Positions 1 to 8,552 of a stretch of 43,720 nt of DNA are shown in pieces. Where the stretch lies: contig NZ_JACJKP010000003.1 in assembly GCF_016901605.1 (NCBI RefSeq), forward strand, positions 1 to 43,720, given 5' to 3'. The notes under the pieces were generated by a model. That model saw only the letters and a program-made list of their open reading frames with translations, searched no databases and was not told where the DNA came from. Every line of letters starts with the position of its first letter. Positions within the stretch are counted from its first letter, which is position 1. The DNA comes from Gemmiger formicilis (GTDB lineage: Bacteria > Bacillota > Clostridia > Oscillospirales > Ruminococcaceae). The position numbers and the translations under genes are program-made.

Positions 1-12
1 CGTGGTAAAAGT

Positions 13-80
13 GTGGTTGCCAGACTTTTCAGGGCTCCCTTTAGGGAGCGACCACAGGAGATAGGCCCTTATAGGGCCTG
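13..80 (+). other. Hairpin-rich left flank of the IS region
   Basis: Two stable stems lie here. An outer stem pairs 13-20 with 48-55 around an inner perfect 7-bp stem (GCTCCCT/AGGGAGC). A second stem (AGGCCC/GGGCCT) lies at about 64-80. No reading frame explains them. They may shield the transposase from outside transcription, or belong to the IS end; the left end of the element cannot be placed. Confidence 0.4.
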
Positions 81-83
81 TTC

Positions 84-108
84 AAACCACCCGTTCAACG
101 GGTGGTTT
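84..108 (+). terminator. Rho-independent terminator-like hairpin upstream of the transposase
   Basis: A perfect 10-bp stem (AAACCACCCG with CGGGTGGTTT) closes a 5-nt loop and runs into a T-rich stretch on the plus strand. It would stop transcription entering the transposase gene from the left, a common way IS elements limit their own expression. Confidence 0.55.
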
Positions 109-111
109 TGA

Positions 112-312
112 TTGGAAAGCGGAGGACGGTTCGGCGCGGAGCAGATCCGCCAGAAGCTACGGCGAAAGGGCATCCGCCTGGGCAAAAAACGCATCCGGCA
201 GATGATGGACGCCATGGGACTGATCAGTTGTGAGCCGCTGCAGACCGAGTATCTGCCCCGGCAGCCGGAGGTTCCTTTCGTGGCGGAGGGCAACCATGTC
301 GAAATTCTATGA
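112..312 (+). pseudogene. Relic of an IS3-type transposase (HTH_21-like segment)
   Basis: The 66-residue frame begins with a segment (GRFGAEQIRQKLRRKGIRLG) that resembles the HTH_21 region before the integrase core in IS3-family OrfB proteins. After about residue 38 the similarity stops, and no DDE core follows in this frame. The neighbouring intact transposase has its own, different version of this segment, so this is probably a remnant of a second element rather than a part of the first. Too short to be functional alone. Confidence 0.4.
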
Positions 313-1480
313 TGATGCCCGGAAGTGGCAGCTCTACGTCCGGCACCGACGGGGCCGGACACTGACGCAGCTGCAGGATGAAACCGGCATCACCGACAAA
401 CCCCTGCGCGCATGGTTCCGCACCTTCGATGCCCAGCTGTCCTGTCCCGACAACCAGGACCTGCTGCGGCTGCAGGAAGAGCTCCGTGCGCTGCGGGAGC
501 AGCACCGGCAAACCACTGCAGAACTGGAGGCAGTGCGTACCATCGTGCAGCAGGCTCTACCGGAGTTCACCCGCTTTCAGACCGCTTGCCGATGGATTCC
601 CGTCTACGGACCCAACCTGACCTGCCGGCTTTTCGGCATCCGCAAATCCAACTTCTACTACCGCACCCAGCGTCGTCCCGCCAAAACCCAGAACCAGCAG
701 CGGGACGAAGTGCTGCGCCCGCTGGTGGAAAAACTCTACCTGCGCTCCGGCAAGCGGATCTCCGCCGAGGCAATCCGGCAGAAGTTGCTGGCCCAGGGAC
801 TCTCCATCAGCAAGCGAAAGGTTCTTTCCTTCCTGCGGGAATGGAAGGCAGACAAGGGAACCACTTCTGCCCGTATGTCTGCGGCAGCGGCCCGGCGCCG
901 CTTCTGCCATCTCAACCTGCTGGACCGCCAGTTCAACCCGGAGGCCCCGAACAAAGCCTGGGTCAGCGACATCACCGAGCTGCACTATGCCGGCGGCAAG
1001 CTCTACCTGTGCGTTGTGCTGGACTTATTCTCCCGCAAGGTCCTGGCAGCCAGGGCCTCCTGCCAGAATGACACCGCCCTGGTGGCCCGGACCTTTGAGA
1101 CCGCCTTTCTCCGGAGAGGACGCCCCCGCGGCCTGCTTTTTCACAGCGACCAGGGCCGGCAATACACCTCGGATTACTTCCGGGAATTGCTGGAGGAGTT
1201 CAGTGTCCGGCAGTCCTTTTCGACGCCCGGTGTCCCCTATGACAACGCCGTCATGGAATCCTTTTTTGCCAGCCTGAAGAAAGAGGAATACCACCGGTAT
1301 TTCTACAAAAGCATCGAGGCACTGTTGGATTCCTTGCGGCAGTACCTGCTCTTTTACAACCGGCAGCGCCCCCACAGCCGGTTGGGATACCGGACACCGG
1401 AGGAGATGGAACAGCTGTATAAAACGAAACAGGCGGCCAGTACATTGACTGACCGCCTGCTTCCTGCCGACAACCTATAA
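296..1480 (+). CDS. IS3-family transposase, single-frame OrfAB type
   Basis: A 394-residue DDE transposase that would cut and join the ends of its IS. It has an N-terminal helix-turn-helix-like region (about 20-45), a leucine-rich coiled coil (about 55-85), an HTH_21-like segment (about 140-185) and an rve integrase core (about 215-375). The catalytic triad is visible as D225, D285 and E321; the D-E spacing of 35 residues is the IS3 hallmark. IS3 elements usually make the transposase by frameshifting between orfA and orfB; here both halves lie in one frame. The ATG at 296 was chosen because the 22 codons upstream overlap the relic frame and show no family similarity. No disruption is visible, so it may be active. 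Confidence 0.88.
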   Translation: MSKFYDDARKWQLYVRHRRGRTLTQLQDETGITDKPLRAWFRTFDAQLSCPDNQDLLRLQEELRALREQHRQTTAELEAVRTIVQQALPEFTRFQTACRWIPVYGPNLTCRLFGIRKSNFYYRTQRRPAKTQNQQRDEVLRPLVEKLYLRSGKRISAEAIRQKLLAQGLSISKRKVLSFLREWKADKGTTSARMSAAAARRRFCHLNLLDRQFNPEAPNKAWVSDITELHYAGGKLYLCVVLDLFSRKVLAARASCQNDTALVARTFETAFLRRGRPRGLLFHSDQGRQYTSDYFRELLEEFSVRQSFSTPGVPYDNAVMESFFASLKKEEYHRYFYKSIEALLDSLRQYLLFYNRQRPHSRLGYRTPEEMEQLYKTKQAASTLTDRLLPADNL

Positions 1481-1485
1481 ACTAT

Positions 1486-1537
1486 AAAATCCGTAGTTGG
1501 TTTATAGAGTGAAAACTCTTAAAATCCAACTACGGAT
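1486..1537 (-). terminator. Terminator of the initiator tRNA gene
   Basis: A 12-bp perfect stem (1489-1500 with 1526-1537) contains a smaller nested stem and, read on the minus strand, is followed by TTTT. It begins three bases beyond the tRNA CCA end. On the plus strand it has no T tract, so it serves the tRNA rather than the transposase. Confidence 0.75.
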
Positions 1538-1540
1538 CAG

Positions 1541-1616
<76 letters not shown>

Positions 1617-1649
1617 ATATTTAAGCGCCCTTCGTTTGGGTGCTTGAAT

Positions 1650-1678
1650 ATAATACCACAACACGGGGTACCTGTCAA
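1650..1678 (-). promoter_or_regulatory. Sigma-A type promoter of tRNA-fMet
   Basis: On the minus strand a perfect -35 box TTGACA (1673-1678) and -10 box TATTAT (1650-1655) are separated by 17 bp. The -10 box lies 33 bp upstream of the mature tRNA 5' end, leaving a short precursor leader. Confidence 0.85.
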
Positions 1679-1722
1679 GAGGTTAGTGCAAAAAAACTTT
1701 GCTTCCTATGTGTCGGACGCAG

Positions 1723-1754
1723 GCACAGACCCGGCAATACCGCCGGGCCTGTGC
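1723..1754 (-). terminator. Hairpin downstream of the ABC exporter operon
   Basis: A strong GC-rich stem (GCACAG-CCCGGC pairing with GCCGGG-CTGTGC, one mismatch) lies 8 bp past the stop of the second ABC gene. On the minus strand a T run follows only about 25 nt later, so it may work as a terminator or as a 3' stabilising structure. Confidence 0.5.
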
Positions 1755-1762
1755 TGCAACAA

Positions 1763-3625
1763 TCAGGACAGTTCAAACATACCGTTATACAGTTGGTAAT
1801 ATTCGCCCTTTTGGGCCAGCAGCTCCTCGTGGGTGCCGCGCTCCACAATGTGCCCATGCTCCAGCACGATGATGGCATCGGCGTTGCGCACGGTGGACAG
1901 CCGGTGGGCAATGACAAACACGGTGCGCCCTTCCATCAGGCGGTCCATGCCCTTTTCAATGAGGGCCTCGGTACGGGTGTCGATGCTGGAAGTAGCCTCG
2001 TCCAGGATCAGCACCGGCGGGTCGGCCACCGCTGCCCGGGCAATGGCCAGCAGCTGGCGCTGCCCCTGGCTGAGGTTGGCGCCGTCGGCGGTGACCATTG
2101 TATCATACCCCTGGGGCAGGCGGCGGATAAAAGAATCCGCGTTGGCAATCTTCGCCGCCTCCTCGATCTCCTGCCGGGTGGCATCCAGCTTGCCGAAGCG
2201 GATATTATCCGCCACCGTGCCGGTGAACAGGTGGGTGTCCTGCAGCACGATGCCCAGGCTGCGGCGCAAGGCATCCTTGCGGATAAGCCGCACGTCGATA
2301 CCGTCGTAGGTGATGGAACCTGCCGTTACATCGTAAAAACGGTTGATCAGGTTGGTAATGGTGGTCTTGCCGGCACCAGTGGACCCCACAAAAGCGATCT
2401 TCTGGCCGGGCTTGGCATACAGGGAAAGTCCCTCCAGAATCAGATGGCCCTTCACATAGCCGAAATCCACGTTATGGAACCGCACGTCACCGTTCAGCGG
2501 CTGGAACGGCACCCGGGGGCGGCTGCGGTCACACCAGGCCCAGCGGCCGGTGGTTTCTCCTTCGGCGCAGGGGGTGAGGGTCCCGTCCGCTTCTTCCCGG
2601 ACAGCCACCAGATCCACCGTGCCCTCGTCCACTTCCGGTGTTTCCTCCATGGTGGCAAAAATCCGTTCGGCACCGGCCAGGGCCGCCAGCAGGAAGTTCC
2701 CCTGCTGGGTAAACTGGTTGATGGGCATGGTGGTCTGGCGCACAAAGACCAGATAACTGGCCAGGCTGCCCAGGTCAGTCCATCCTTTCATGACCATCAG
2801 GCCGCCCAGCACCGCAATGACCGCGTAGTTGATATACCCGATACTGACCACCGCCGGGATCATGGTGGCGGCGTAACTCTGGGCACCGGTACCGGCCTTG
2901 CGCAGCTTTTCGTTGCGCTCCGCAAAGCCCGCCAGGTCGGCCTGCTGATGGTTGAACACCTTGATGACCTTCTGGCCGGCGATCATCTCCTCAATATAAG
3001 CATCCAGTTCCCCCAGGCAGCTTTGCTGCTTGGCGTAGTAGACACGGCTGTGCCGCGTACTGAAATTGATATACCAGAACATGGCGGCATACCCCACCAC
3101 AATAAGCAGCGACAGCCGCCAGTTGAGCACGAAAAGCAGGATCAGGGTGCCGGTGACCTGGATAAAAGTCTGGATGACCAGGGCAAAGCTGTTGTTCAGG
3201 GCGTCCGAAACAGTGTCCACGTCGTTGGTGAACAGGCTCATCAGGTCGCCTTTGCGGTTGGTATCGAAAAACTGCAGGGGGAGTGTCTGCAGATGGGCAA
3301 ACAGGTCGCGGCGGATCTCCCGCAGGATTTTCTGAGCGGCCCGGACCATGATCTGGCTGTAGCCCAGGGTGCAGAGGGCCCCCACCAGGTAGATCACAGC
3401 GGTCAGGCCCACACCGGCAGCCAGGTAGGACAGGCTGCCGTTTTCCAGCAGGCCGTTGACCACCGGGCGGATCATATAGGTGCCCAGCAGCGCCGCAATG
3501 GCACTGAGCGACGCCAGCACCGCCACCAGCGCCAGCATGATCCGGTGATGTTTGAGATAGCCCCCCAGGCAGCTGAGGGTATGGCCCAGGTTCTGCGGGC
3601 GGCGCCCTCCGGTGACTCTCATCAT
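1763..3625 (-). CDS. ABC multidrug-type exporter, catalytic half (BmrD/TM288-like)
   Basis: A 620-residue half-transporter: a six-helix ABC transmembrane domain (about 30-315) and an ATPase domain (about 380-615). Visible motifs are Walker A GSTGAGKT (414-421), Walker B VLILDE with the catalytic glutamate (538-543), signature LSQGQ (518-522) instead of LSGGQ, and switch histidine H574. The altered signature fits the partner that completes the degenerate site in heterodimeric exporters of the BmrCD/LmrCD/TM287-288 type. The ATG overlaps the stop of the upstream ABC gene by 4 bp (ATGA), so the two halves are probably translationally coupled. The substrate cannot be read from sequence; drugs, lipids or peptides are all possible. 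Confidence 0.92.
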   Translation of the reverse strand: MMRVTGGRRPQNLGHTLSCLGGYLKHHRIMLALVAVLASLSAIAALLGTYMIRPVVNGLLENGSLSYLAAGVGLTAVIYLVGALCTLGYSQIMVRAAQKILREIRRDLFAHLQTLPLQFFDTNRKGDLMSLFTNDVDTVSDALNNSFALVIQTFIQVTGTLILLFVLNWRLSLLIVVGYAAMFWYINFSTRHSRVYYAKQQSCLGELDAYIEEMIAGQKVIKVFNHQQADLAGFAERNEKLRKAGTGAQSYAATMIPAVVSIGYINYAVIAVLGGLMVMKGWTDLGSLASYLVFVRQTTMPINQFTQQGNFLLAALAGAERIFATMEETPEVDEGTVDLVAVREEADGTLTPCAEGETTGRWAWCDRSRPRVPFQPLNGDVRFHNVDFGYVKGHLILEGLSLYAKPGQKIAFVGSTGAGKTTITNLINRFYDVTAGSITYDGIDVRLIRKDALRRSLGIVLQDTHLFTGTVADNIRFGKLDATRQEIEEAAKIANADSFIRRLPQGYDTMVTADGANLSQGQRQLLAIARAAVADPPVLILDEATSSIDTRTEALIEKGMDRLMEGRTVFVIAHRLSTVRNADAIIVLEHGHIVERGTHEELLAQKGEYYQLYNGMFELS

Positions 3626-5355
3626 TGTGCGTCGCCCCCTTTCATCTGAGACTGATAAATCTCCTGGTAAATGGAATCATGCGCCAGCAGTTCAGCATGG
3701 GTGCCCACTGCATGAAGCCGCCCGTCATCCAGAATCACGATCAGGTCGGCGCTCTGCACCGAGCTGATCCGCTGGGCAATGATCAGCTTGGTCACATCGG
3801 TCAGGGCTGCCAGGGCGTGGCGGATGCCGGACTCGGTAGCGGTATCCACTGCGCTGGTGGAGTCATCGAAAATCAGCACCTTGGGATGTTTGAGCAGCGT
3901 CCGGGCAATGCAAAGCCGCTGCTTCTGACCGCCCGATACATTCACGCCCCCCTGCCCCAGGTCGGTATCCAGCCCCTGGGGCATACGGTTCAGGAATTCA
4001 TCCGCGTGGGCGGCCCGGCAGGCGTCCCACAGTTGTTCCTCGGTGGCGTCGGGGTTGCCCCATTTCAGGTTGTCCCGGATGGTACCGGAGAACAGCAGGT
4101 TTTTCTGCAGCACAATGCCCACCGCATCCCGCAGCGCAGCCAGATCATACTCCCGCACGTTGCGGCCGCCCACCTTCACGGTACCGGCGGTGGCATCGTA
4201 CAGGCGGGGAATCAGCTGGACCAGCGTTGTTTTGGCCGAGCCGGTACCGCCAATGATGCCCACGGTGGCCCCCGCCGGGATGTGCAGCGTAATATCCGAA
4301 AGGGCGCATTTTTCCGCACCGGCATTGTATTTGAAGCTGACGTTTTCAAAGTCAATGGCGCCGTTTTCAATGGTCGTCACCGGCTGTTCGGCGTTGTCCA
4401 GTGCAGGCTGTTCGGTGAGCACCTCCCGGATGCGGCGGGCGCTGGCCAGGGAGCGGGTCATCTGCAGGAACACGCCGGAGAACATCATGACCGAGTTGAG
4501 CACCTGCAGCACATAGCTGAGGAAGGCCGTAAGCTGGCCCACGCTCATATCCCCCGTAAGGATAAAGTTGCCGCCGAACCACATGATGCAGACGATGGCT
4601 GTGTACATGACGATCTGGAAGGAAGGCATATTGAGCACCGCAAACCGGAATGTTTCGGTGCTGGCATCACTGAGTTCGCCGTTGACTTCCTCAAACTGCT
4701 GGTTTTCCCAGTCACCGCGCACAAAGGCCTTGATGACCCGGATGGCGGTAAGACCTTCCTGAATACGGCTGTTCAGGTGGTCCACCGCGCTTTGCTGGCG
4801 GCCGTAGAGCGGCGCCACCTTACTGACGATCCAGGCCAGCATAAGGGCCAGGATGGGGGTAGCCACCACAAAGACCAGCGTCAGCCGGGGACTGAGCAGA
4901 AACGCCATGCCCAGGCCCATAAACAGCATGAGGGGGCTGCGCACCAGCGGGCGCAGGCCGGTGTTCACGGCGTTGAGCAGCACGGTGGCATCGGTGGTCA
5001 TGCGGGTGACCAGGGACGCCGTGGAAAAATGGTCCAGGTTGGCGAAGTCAAACTTCTGGACGGCGGCATACTCTGCCAGGCGCAGTTCCGCTGCAAACCC
5101 GTTGGCATAGCGGGCCGCAAAACGGGCATACAGCAGGCCGGTGACCAGGGCCAGCACCGCGCAAAGCGCCATCAAAAGTCCCTGCCGCAGAATAATCTGC
5201 ATATCGTGGGCCGGGACGCCCTCATCGATCAAGGTAGACATAAGCACCGGGATGACCATTTCAAACCCGCACTCCAGAAAAAGCAAGCCCACCGCCACGA
5301 TCAGATCCCGCCGGTAGGGTTTGCTGTAGCCGAAAATCAGCCGTAGATCCTGCAT
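3622..5355 (-). CDS. ABC multidrug-type exporter, degenerate half (BmrC/TM287-like)
   Basis: A 577-residue half-transporter with six transmembrane helices followed by an ATPase domain. Walker A reads GGTGSAKT (about 369-376) and the signature VSGGQ is intact, but Walker B ends in DD rather than DE and the switch histidine is glutamine (IIAQR). These changes mark the non-hydrolysing site of heterodimeric exporters, matching the partner encoded next. The start is placed at 5355 because the AGGAGG (5363-5368) lies 7 nt before it, while the alternative ATG at 5361 would be 1 nt from the same site. It follows the DMT transporter gene by 48 bp on the same strand and may share its mRNA. Confidence 0.92.
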   Translation of the reverse strand: MQDLRLIFGYSKPYRRDLIVAVGLLFLECGFEMVIPVLMSTLIDEGVPAHDMQIILRQGLLMALCAVLALVTGLLYARFAARYANGFAAELRLAEYAAVQKFDFANLDHFSTASLVTRMTTDATVLLNAVNTGLRPLVRSPLMLFMGLGMAFLLSPRLTLVFVVATPILALMLAWIVSKVAPLYGRQQSAVDHLNSRIQEGLTAIRVIKAFVRGDWENQQFEEVNGELSDASTETFRFAVLNMPSFQIVMYTAIVCIMWFGGNFILTGDMSVGQLTAFLSYVLQVLNSVMMFSGVFLQMTRSLASARRIREVLTEQPALDNAEQPVTTIENGAIDFENVSFKYNAGAEKCALSDITLHIPAGATVGIIGGTGSAKTTLVQLIPRLYDATAGTVKVGGRNVREYDLAALRDAVGIVLQKNLLFSGTIRDNLKWGNPDATEEQLWDACRAAHADEFLNRMPQGLDTDLGQGGVNVSGGQKQRLCIARTLLKHPKVLIFDDSTSAVDTATESGIRHALAALTDVTKLIIAQRISSVQSADLIVILDDGRLHAVGTHAELLAHDSIYQEIYQSQMKGGDAQ

Positions 5356-5403
5356 AAACATCCCTCCTGATATTCTGACAGTTTCCTATACCTTCTTATA
5401 TGA

Positions 5404-6306
5404 TCAGCGCCGACGGTCCGGCAGCTGGCTGGCCACAATGGCGGCAAACATCAGCACGCAGCCTGCCAGTTCGGCACCCGAAAGGGTCTGCCCCAAAATA
5501 AGCCACCCGGCCAGCGCACTGAATACGCTTTCCAGGCACATGGCCAGGCTGGCAATGGTGGGGTCCAGTTCCTTCTGGCCTACGATCTGCAGGGTGTAGG
5601 CCACACCGCTGGACATAATGCCGCAGTACAACACCGAAACTGCCGCCCCCGCAAACTGTGCGAGGGTGGGCTGTTCCAGTGCAAACATAAAAATGGTAGA
5701 AAATACCGACACCGTAAAAAACTGGGCAAAGCTGAGCTGGATGCCATCCAGCCGGGGGCTGAAATGATTGACCAGCAGAATCTGCAGGGTAAACAGAACA
5801 GCGCAGAGCAGCAGCTGCCACTCGCCGCCGGTCAGGGCCAGGGTATCCCGCCCGGCCAGGCAGAGCAAGTACAGCCCCACCACACTGACCGCCACGCAGG
5901 CCCACAGTTTGGGGCCGGGACGCCGCCCCAGAAAGACGCCAAACACCGGCACCAGCACCACATACAGGGCGGTCATGAACCCGGCCTTGGCGGTGCTGGT
6001 GGTACCGATGCCTATTTGCTGGGCGGCCGAAGCCGCAAACAGGACGATGCCGCACAGCCCGCCGCCGATGACCAGCGTTTTGCCGTGCAGCCAGAAGGGC
6101 AGCCGCTGCCCCCGGCGCTGCTGCCCTACCCGGCGCACCCCCATGAGGCCCAGCAGAAACGCGCAGGCCAGCCAGCTGCGGCCTGCCAAAAAAGTATACG
6201 GGCCCATGTAAGTGCTGCCCACACTCTGGGCCACAAAAGCCGTGCCCCAGATCAGCGCTGCAAACACCAGCAGCAGGGTATTGCGCAGTTGCCGTTTGTT
6301 TTCCAT
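5404..6306 (-). CDS. EamA/DMT-family transporter
   Basis: A 300-residue membrane protein with about ten hydrophobic helices in two repeated halves, as in EamA (drug/metabolite) permeases. The first half begins with the typical motif FAALIWGTAFVAQ and the second ends with GWLILGQTLSGAELAGCVLM, the repeat-end pattern of the family. Members export or import small metabolites such as amino acids or nucleosides; the substrate here is unknown. A purine-rich site (AAGGGGGA) lies before the ATG. It stands 48 bp upstream of the ABC exporter pair on the same strand, so the three could form one efflux operon. Confidence 0.9.
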   Translation of the reverse strand: MENKRQLRNTLLLVFAALIWGTAFVAQSVGSTYMGPYTFLAGRSWLACAFLLGLMGVRRVGQQRRGQRLPFWLHGKTLVIGGGLCGIVLFAASAAQQIGIGTTSTAKAGFMTALYVVLVPVFGVFLGRRPGPKLWACVAVSVVGLYLLCLAGRDTLALTGGEWQLLLCAVLFTLQILLVNHFSPRLDGIQLSFAQFFTVSVFSTIFMFALEQPTLAQFAGAAVSVLYCGIMSSGVAYTLQIVGQKELDPTIASLAMCLESVFSALAGWLILGQTLSGAELAGCVLMFAAIVASQLPDRRR

Positions 6307-6331
6307 TCCCGTAAAATCCCCCTTGCAGCCA

Positions 6332-6370
6332 CAAAACCGCCCGCGCCATCAACATTGACGGCACGGGCGG
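6332..6370 (-). terminator. Rho-independent terminator after the lipoprotein gene
   Basis: The stem CCGCCCG/CGGGCGG (6337-6343 with 6364-6370), with further GCC/GGC pairing inside, is followed on the minus strand by TTTTG. It lies between the lipoprotein stop and the start of the DMT transporter, separating the two units. Confidence 0.75.
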
Positions 6371-6396
6371 AGTGGTGATTCTTCCTGTTCAGCTGT

Positions 6397-7011
6397 TTAT
6401 TCTTCGCCCTCGATGGTGGTCAGGGTCTCGCTGCCGAGGCCCTGAATCTTCAGTCCGCCCGTGACGTAGTAAATGCTGGAATCATAGCTGATATTCACTT
6501 TGTACTGTTTGCCGGGGGTCAGGCCGGAAATGGTCTGGGTGTAGCAGGTACCGTCGGTGGTATAGTACACCGTGGAGCCGATCACATAGCTGGTGGTCGT
6601 TTTGTCCTCAGACAGTTCCCACACCGCCACCTTGAAGGTCTGGTAGTTTTCGTTGGTGGATTCGGTGGTGGCATAGCCGGTGACGGTGATGGTATCGCTG
6701 CCGGCCACAAAGTATTCGGTGTTGCGGTTGGCAATGCCGTTGAAGGCCACGTAAAGGGTATCCCCTTCCACCTGGGTGACCAGCTTGCCGGAAGTGGTAT
6801 CCATTCCTTCGGGGAAGCTCACTTCACCGCCCGCTGCGGCCATCACATCGGTGGATTCCTCTTCCTCGCCGGAGCCTTCCTCGATGAAGCCCAGGGCCGT
6901 AACGGTCTTGACGATCAGGTTTTTCATCGTTTCTTTGGGCGAGCAGGCGGACAGCGAAAGGGCCAGGCAGAGCGCCAGGGCCAGTGCGATCCATTTGCGG
7001 GTACGTTTCAT
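6397..7011 (-). CDS. Secreted lipoprotein of unknown function
   Basis: A 204-residue protein with a lipoprotein signal peptide: positively charged MKRTRK, a hydrophobic stretch, and lipobox LSAC with the lipidated cysteine at residue 23. The mature part is acidic after the anchor (EEGSGEEEESTD) and then rich in beta-type sequence with many threonines and tyrosines, such as TTTSYVIGSTVYYTTDGT; no known domain is recognised. It should sit on the outer face of the membrane. The ATG at 7011 was chosen over an upstream frame start because GGAGG lies 9 nt before it and the signal peptide begins there. It has its own near-consensus promoter and terminator, so it is a single-gene unit that is probably well expressed. 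Confidence 0.82.
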   Translation of the reverse strand: MKRTRKWIALALALCLALSLSACSPKETMKNLIVKTVTALGFIEEGSGEEEESTDVMAAAGGEVSFPEGMDTTSGKLVTQVEGDTLYVAFNGIANRNTEYFVAGSDTITVTGYATTESTNENYQTFKVAVWELSEDKTTTSYVIGSTVYYTTDGTCYTQTISGLTPGKQYKVNISYDSSIYYVTGGLKIQGLGSETLTTIEGEE

Positions 7012-7063
7012 ATTGGTAAACCTCCGTGGGGTGGAAATCGTAAGTCGTGCGACATATAAAGGT

Positions 7064-7092
7064 ATTATACCGCATTTGAAGGCGGTGTACAA
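7064..7092 (-). promoter_or_regulatory. Sigma-A type promoter of the lipoprotein gene
   Basis: On the minus strand TTGTAC (7087-7092) and a perfect TATAAT (7064-7069) are separated by 17 bp, about 50 bp upstream of the lipoprotein ATG. Confidence 0.8.
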
Positions 7093-7125
7093 GTTTTTTG
7101 CAAAAAAACCACAAAAAGGCCCCTT

Positions 7126-7310
7126 GGGATGTCAAAAGAGGGGACATCCCCGCACGGCGGTGCCTGCCGGGTCTGTTTTTTTCCCCCCTCTTGGACTCCC
7201 CCCTCGACAAAACAGAACGGCAAATCGTGCACGAACCGTACACAATTCGCCGTCCTGTTTCCCTGTATGTGTCAGCGTTGGTCGGCACATGCCCGCCGAC
7301 GCCGACAGAA
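7126..7310 (+). repeat. Structured intergenic element, copy A
   Basis: A stretch of about 185 bp without a gene that folds into three successive hairpins. The first is GC-rich around CGCACGGC..TGCCTGCCGGG. The second (about 7210-7258) has a long imperfect stem. The third (about 7270-7307) carries the loop segment GGTCGGCACATG. The same order, with conserved loops and changed stems, recurs at 21757-21938. The strand given is arbitrary; both flanking genes are on the minus strand. Confidence 0.6.
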
Positions 7311-7342
7311 TCCATTTTTGTATGCGGTCGCTTTACAGGCAG

Positions 7343-8431
7343 TTACCGCTTGATATCGTAGTTCATGTTCATCAGGTTGCGGATGCTGTCCACATCGTCG
7401 GTGATGTTGGCGTCGCCGTGGATGGTGTGCTTGATGGCACTGGAAGCCACCGCAAAGTTGATCATATCCATGGGGCGGTAATCGTGCATCATGGCGTAGA
7501 TCAGGCCGCTGGCAAAGGCATCGCCGCCGCCCACGCGGTCCAGAATGTTGAAGGTGTAGAGCTTGCTCTCGAAGGTATGGCCCTCATACCACATAAAGGC
7601 TTTGAGGCTGTTCTCGCTGCCGGAATGTACATACCGCACATGGCGGCCGATGCACTTGATGTTGGGGTAACGCTCGATAAACCGCTGGAAGATCTCGTCC
7701 TGCTGTTCATAGCTGGGCTGCAGGGGCACGCCGTCCTTCCAGTCCCCCTTGCTGTGGTCTTCCTCGTCCTTCCACAGGTGGTAGGGCTCAATGCCGAAGA
7801 GCACATCCACATAGGGCAGGCAGCGGGTGCAGTAATCCCGGGCCTGCTCCCAGGTCCACAGCTGGCTGCGGAAGTTGCCGTCAAAGCTGACGGTCAGGCC
7901 TTTTTCCTTGGCGGCCTGCAGGCAGCGCAGGATAAAGTCCGCACAGTTCTGGTTCAGTGCCGGGGTAATGCCCGACAGATGCAGCCAGTCAAAGCCGTCG
8001 AAGAGGGCGTCCAGGTCCACTTTGGACAGGTCGTACTCGGTCAGGGCGCTGTGCATACGGTCATAGATGACCTTGCTGGGGCGGATGCCGTAACCGGTTT
8101 CCAGGTAATAGGTTCCCAGACGGTGGCTGGGGGTCTCTTCCTTGGTGGAAAGGATCATGGGTGTGCAGTGCACATCGTTGGAGCGCAGCCACCGGATGGC
8201 ACTTTTGCCCAACGAGTTGTTGGGCACCACACTGAAGAAGGTGGAGTCCACCCCCAGGTTGGCCAGCGCCAGGGCGATGTTGGCCTCGCTGCCGCCGTAG
8301 CTGGCTTCAAAGTTGGAGGCCATGCGGATCTTTTCGTAGTTGGGCGGGGTCAGGCGCAGCATGACTTCGCCGATGGTAATGAATTTTTGCGGGCTTTGCT
8401 GGCCCTGCAGAATGGGGTTACAGTGTTCCAT
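7343..8431 (-). CDS. kdgK: PfkB-family sugar kinase, 2-dehydro-3-deoxygluconokinase-like
   Basis: A 362-residue ribokinase-fold enzyme that should phosphorylate a sugar or sugar acid with ATP in the cytoplasm. The N-terminal strand with FITIGEVMLRLTPP and the GGSEANIALALANLG substrate motif are close to KdgK proteins, which phosphorylate 2-keto-3-deoxygluconate from pectin and glucuronate breakdown. The C-terminal anion-hole and catalytic motif is DRVGGGDAFASG. It is slightly longer than typical KdgK (about 310-340) owing to a charged insert (KDEEDHSKGDWKDG). The ATG at 8431 has GGAGGT 10 nt upstream. No partner aldolase or transporter lies nearby, so the exact substrate is inferred. Confidence 0.8.
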   Translation of the reverse strand: MEHCNPILQGQQSPQKFITIGEVMLRLTPPNYEKIRMASNFEASYGGSEANIALALANLGVDSTFFSVVPNNSLGKSAIRWLRSNDVHCTPMILSTKEETPSHRLGTYYLETGYGIRPSKVIYDRMHSALTEYDLSKVDLDALFDGFDWLHLSGITPALNQNCADFILRCLQAAKEKGLTVSFDGNFRSQLWTWEQARDYCTRCLPYVDVLFGIEPYHLWKDEEDHSKGDWKDGVPLQPSYEQQDEIFQRFIERYPNIKCIGRHVRYVHSGSENSLKAFMWYEGHTFESKLYTFNILDRVGGGDAFASGLIYAMMHDYRPMDMINFAVASSAIKHTIHGDANITDDVDSIRNLMNMNYDIKR

Positions 8432-8498
8432 GCAAAAGGCACCTCCTGGGATCGTTTTGTAATCTTGCGGGGGAAATGCGTTGGTTATTGTCCTTTTC

Positions 8499-8527
8499 AT
8501 TGTACGGCATTCCCTACCCGATTGCAA
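8499..8527 (-). promoter_or_regulatory. Sigma-A type promoter of the sugar kinase gene
   Basis: On the minus strand TTGCAA (8522-8527) and TACAAT (8499-8504) are 17 bp apart. The -10 box is about 68 bp upstream of the kinase ATG, and the -35 lies 26 bp past the end of the preceding gene. Confidence 0.75.
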
Positions 8528-8552
8528 GACAATCATATTCGATGCAACGCGT

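Larger units (their letters stand above)
112..1488 (+). mobile_element. IS3-family insertion sequence, ends not resolved
   Basis: The element is defined by its intact transposase gene. No matching terminal inverted repeats or target duplication can be recognised inside the window. The right end must lie close to 1480-1488, because the next sequence is the terminator and then the 3' end of an initiator tRNA gene. The left end is either within 1-295 or outside the window. Confidence 0.5.

Noticed and set aside
1640-5346. Two long plus-strand frames (669 and 573 codons)
   Set aside because: They mirror the two ABC exporter genes on the opposite strand and have no recognisable domains.
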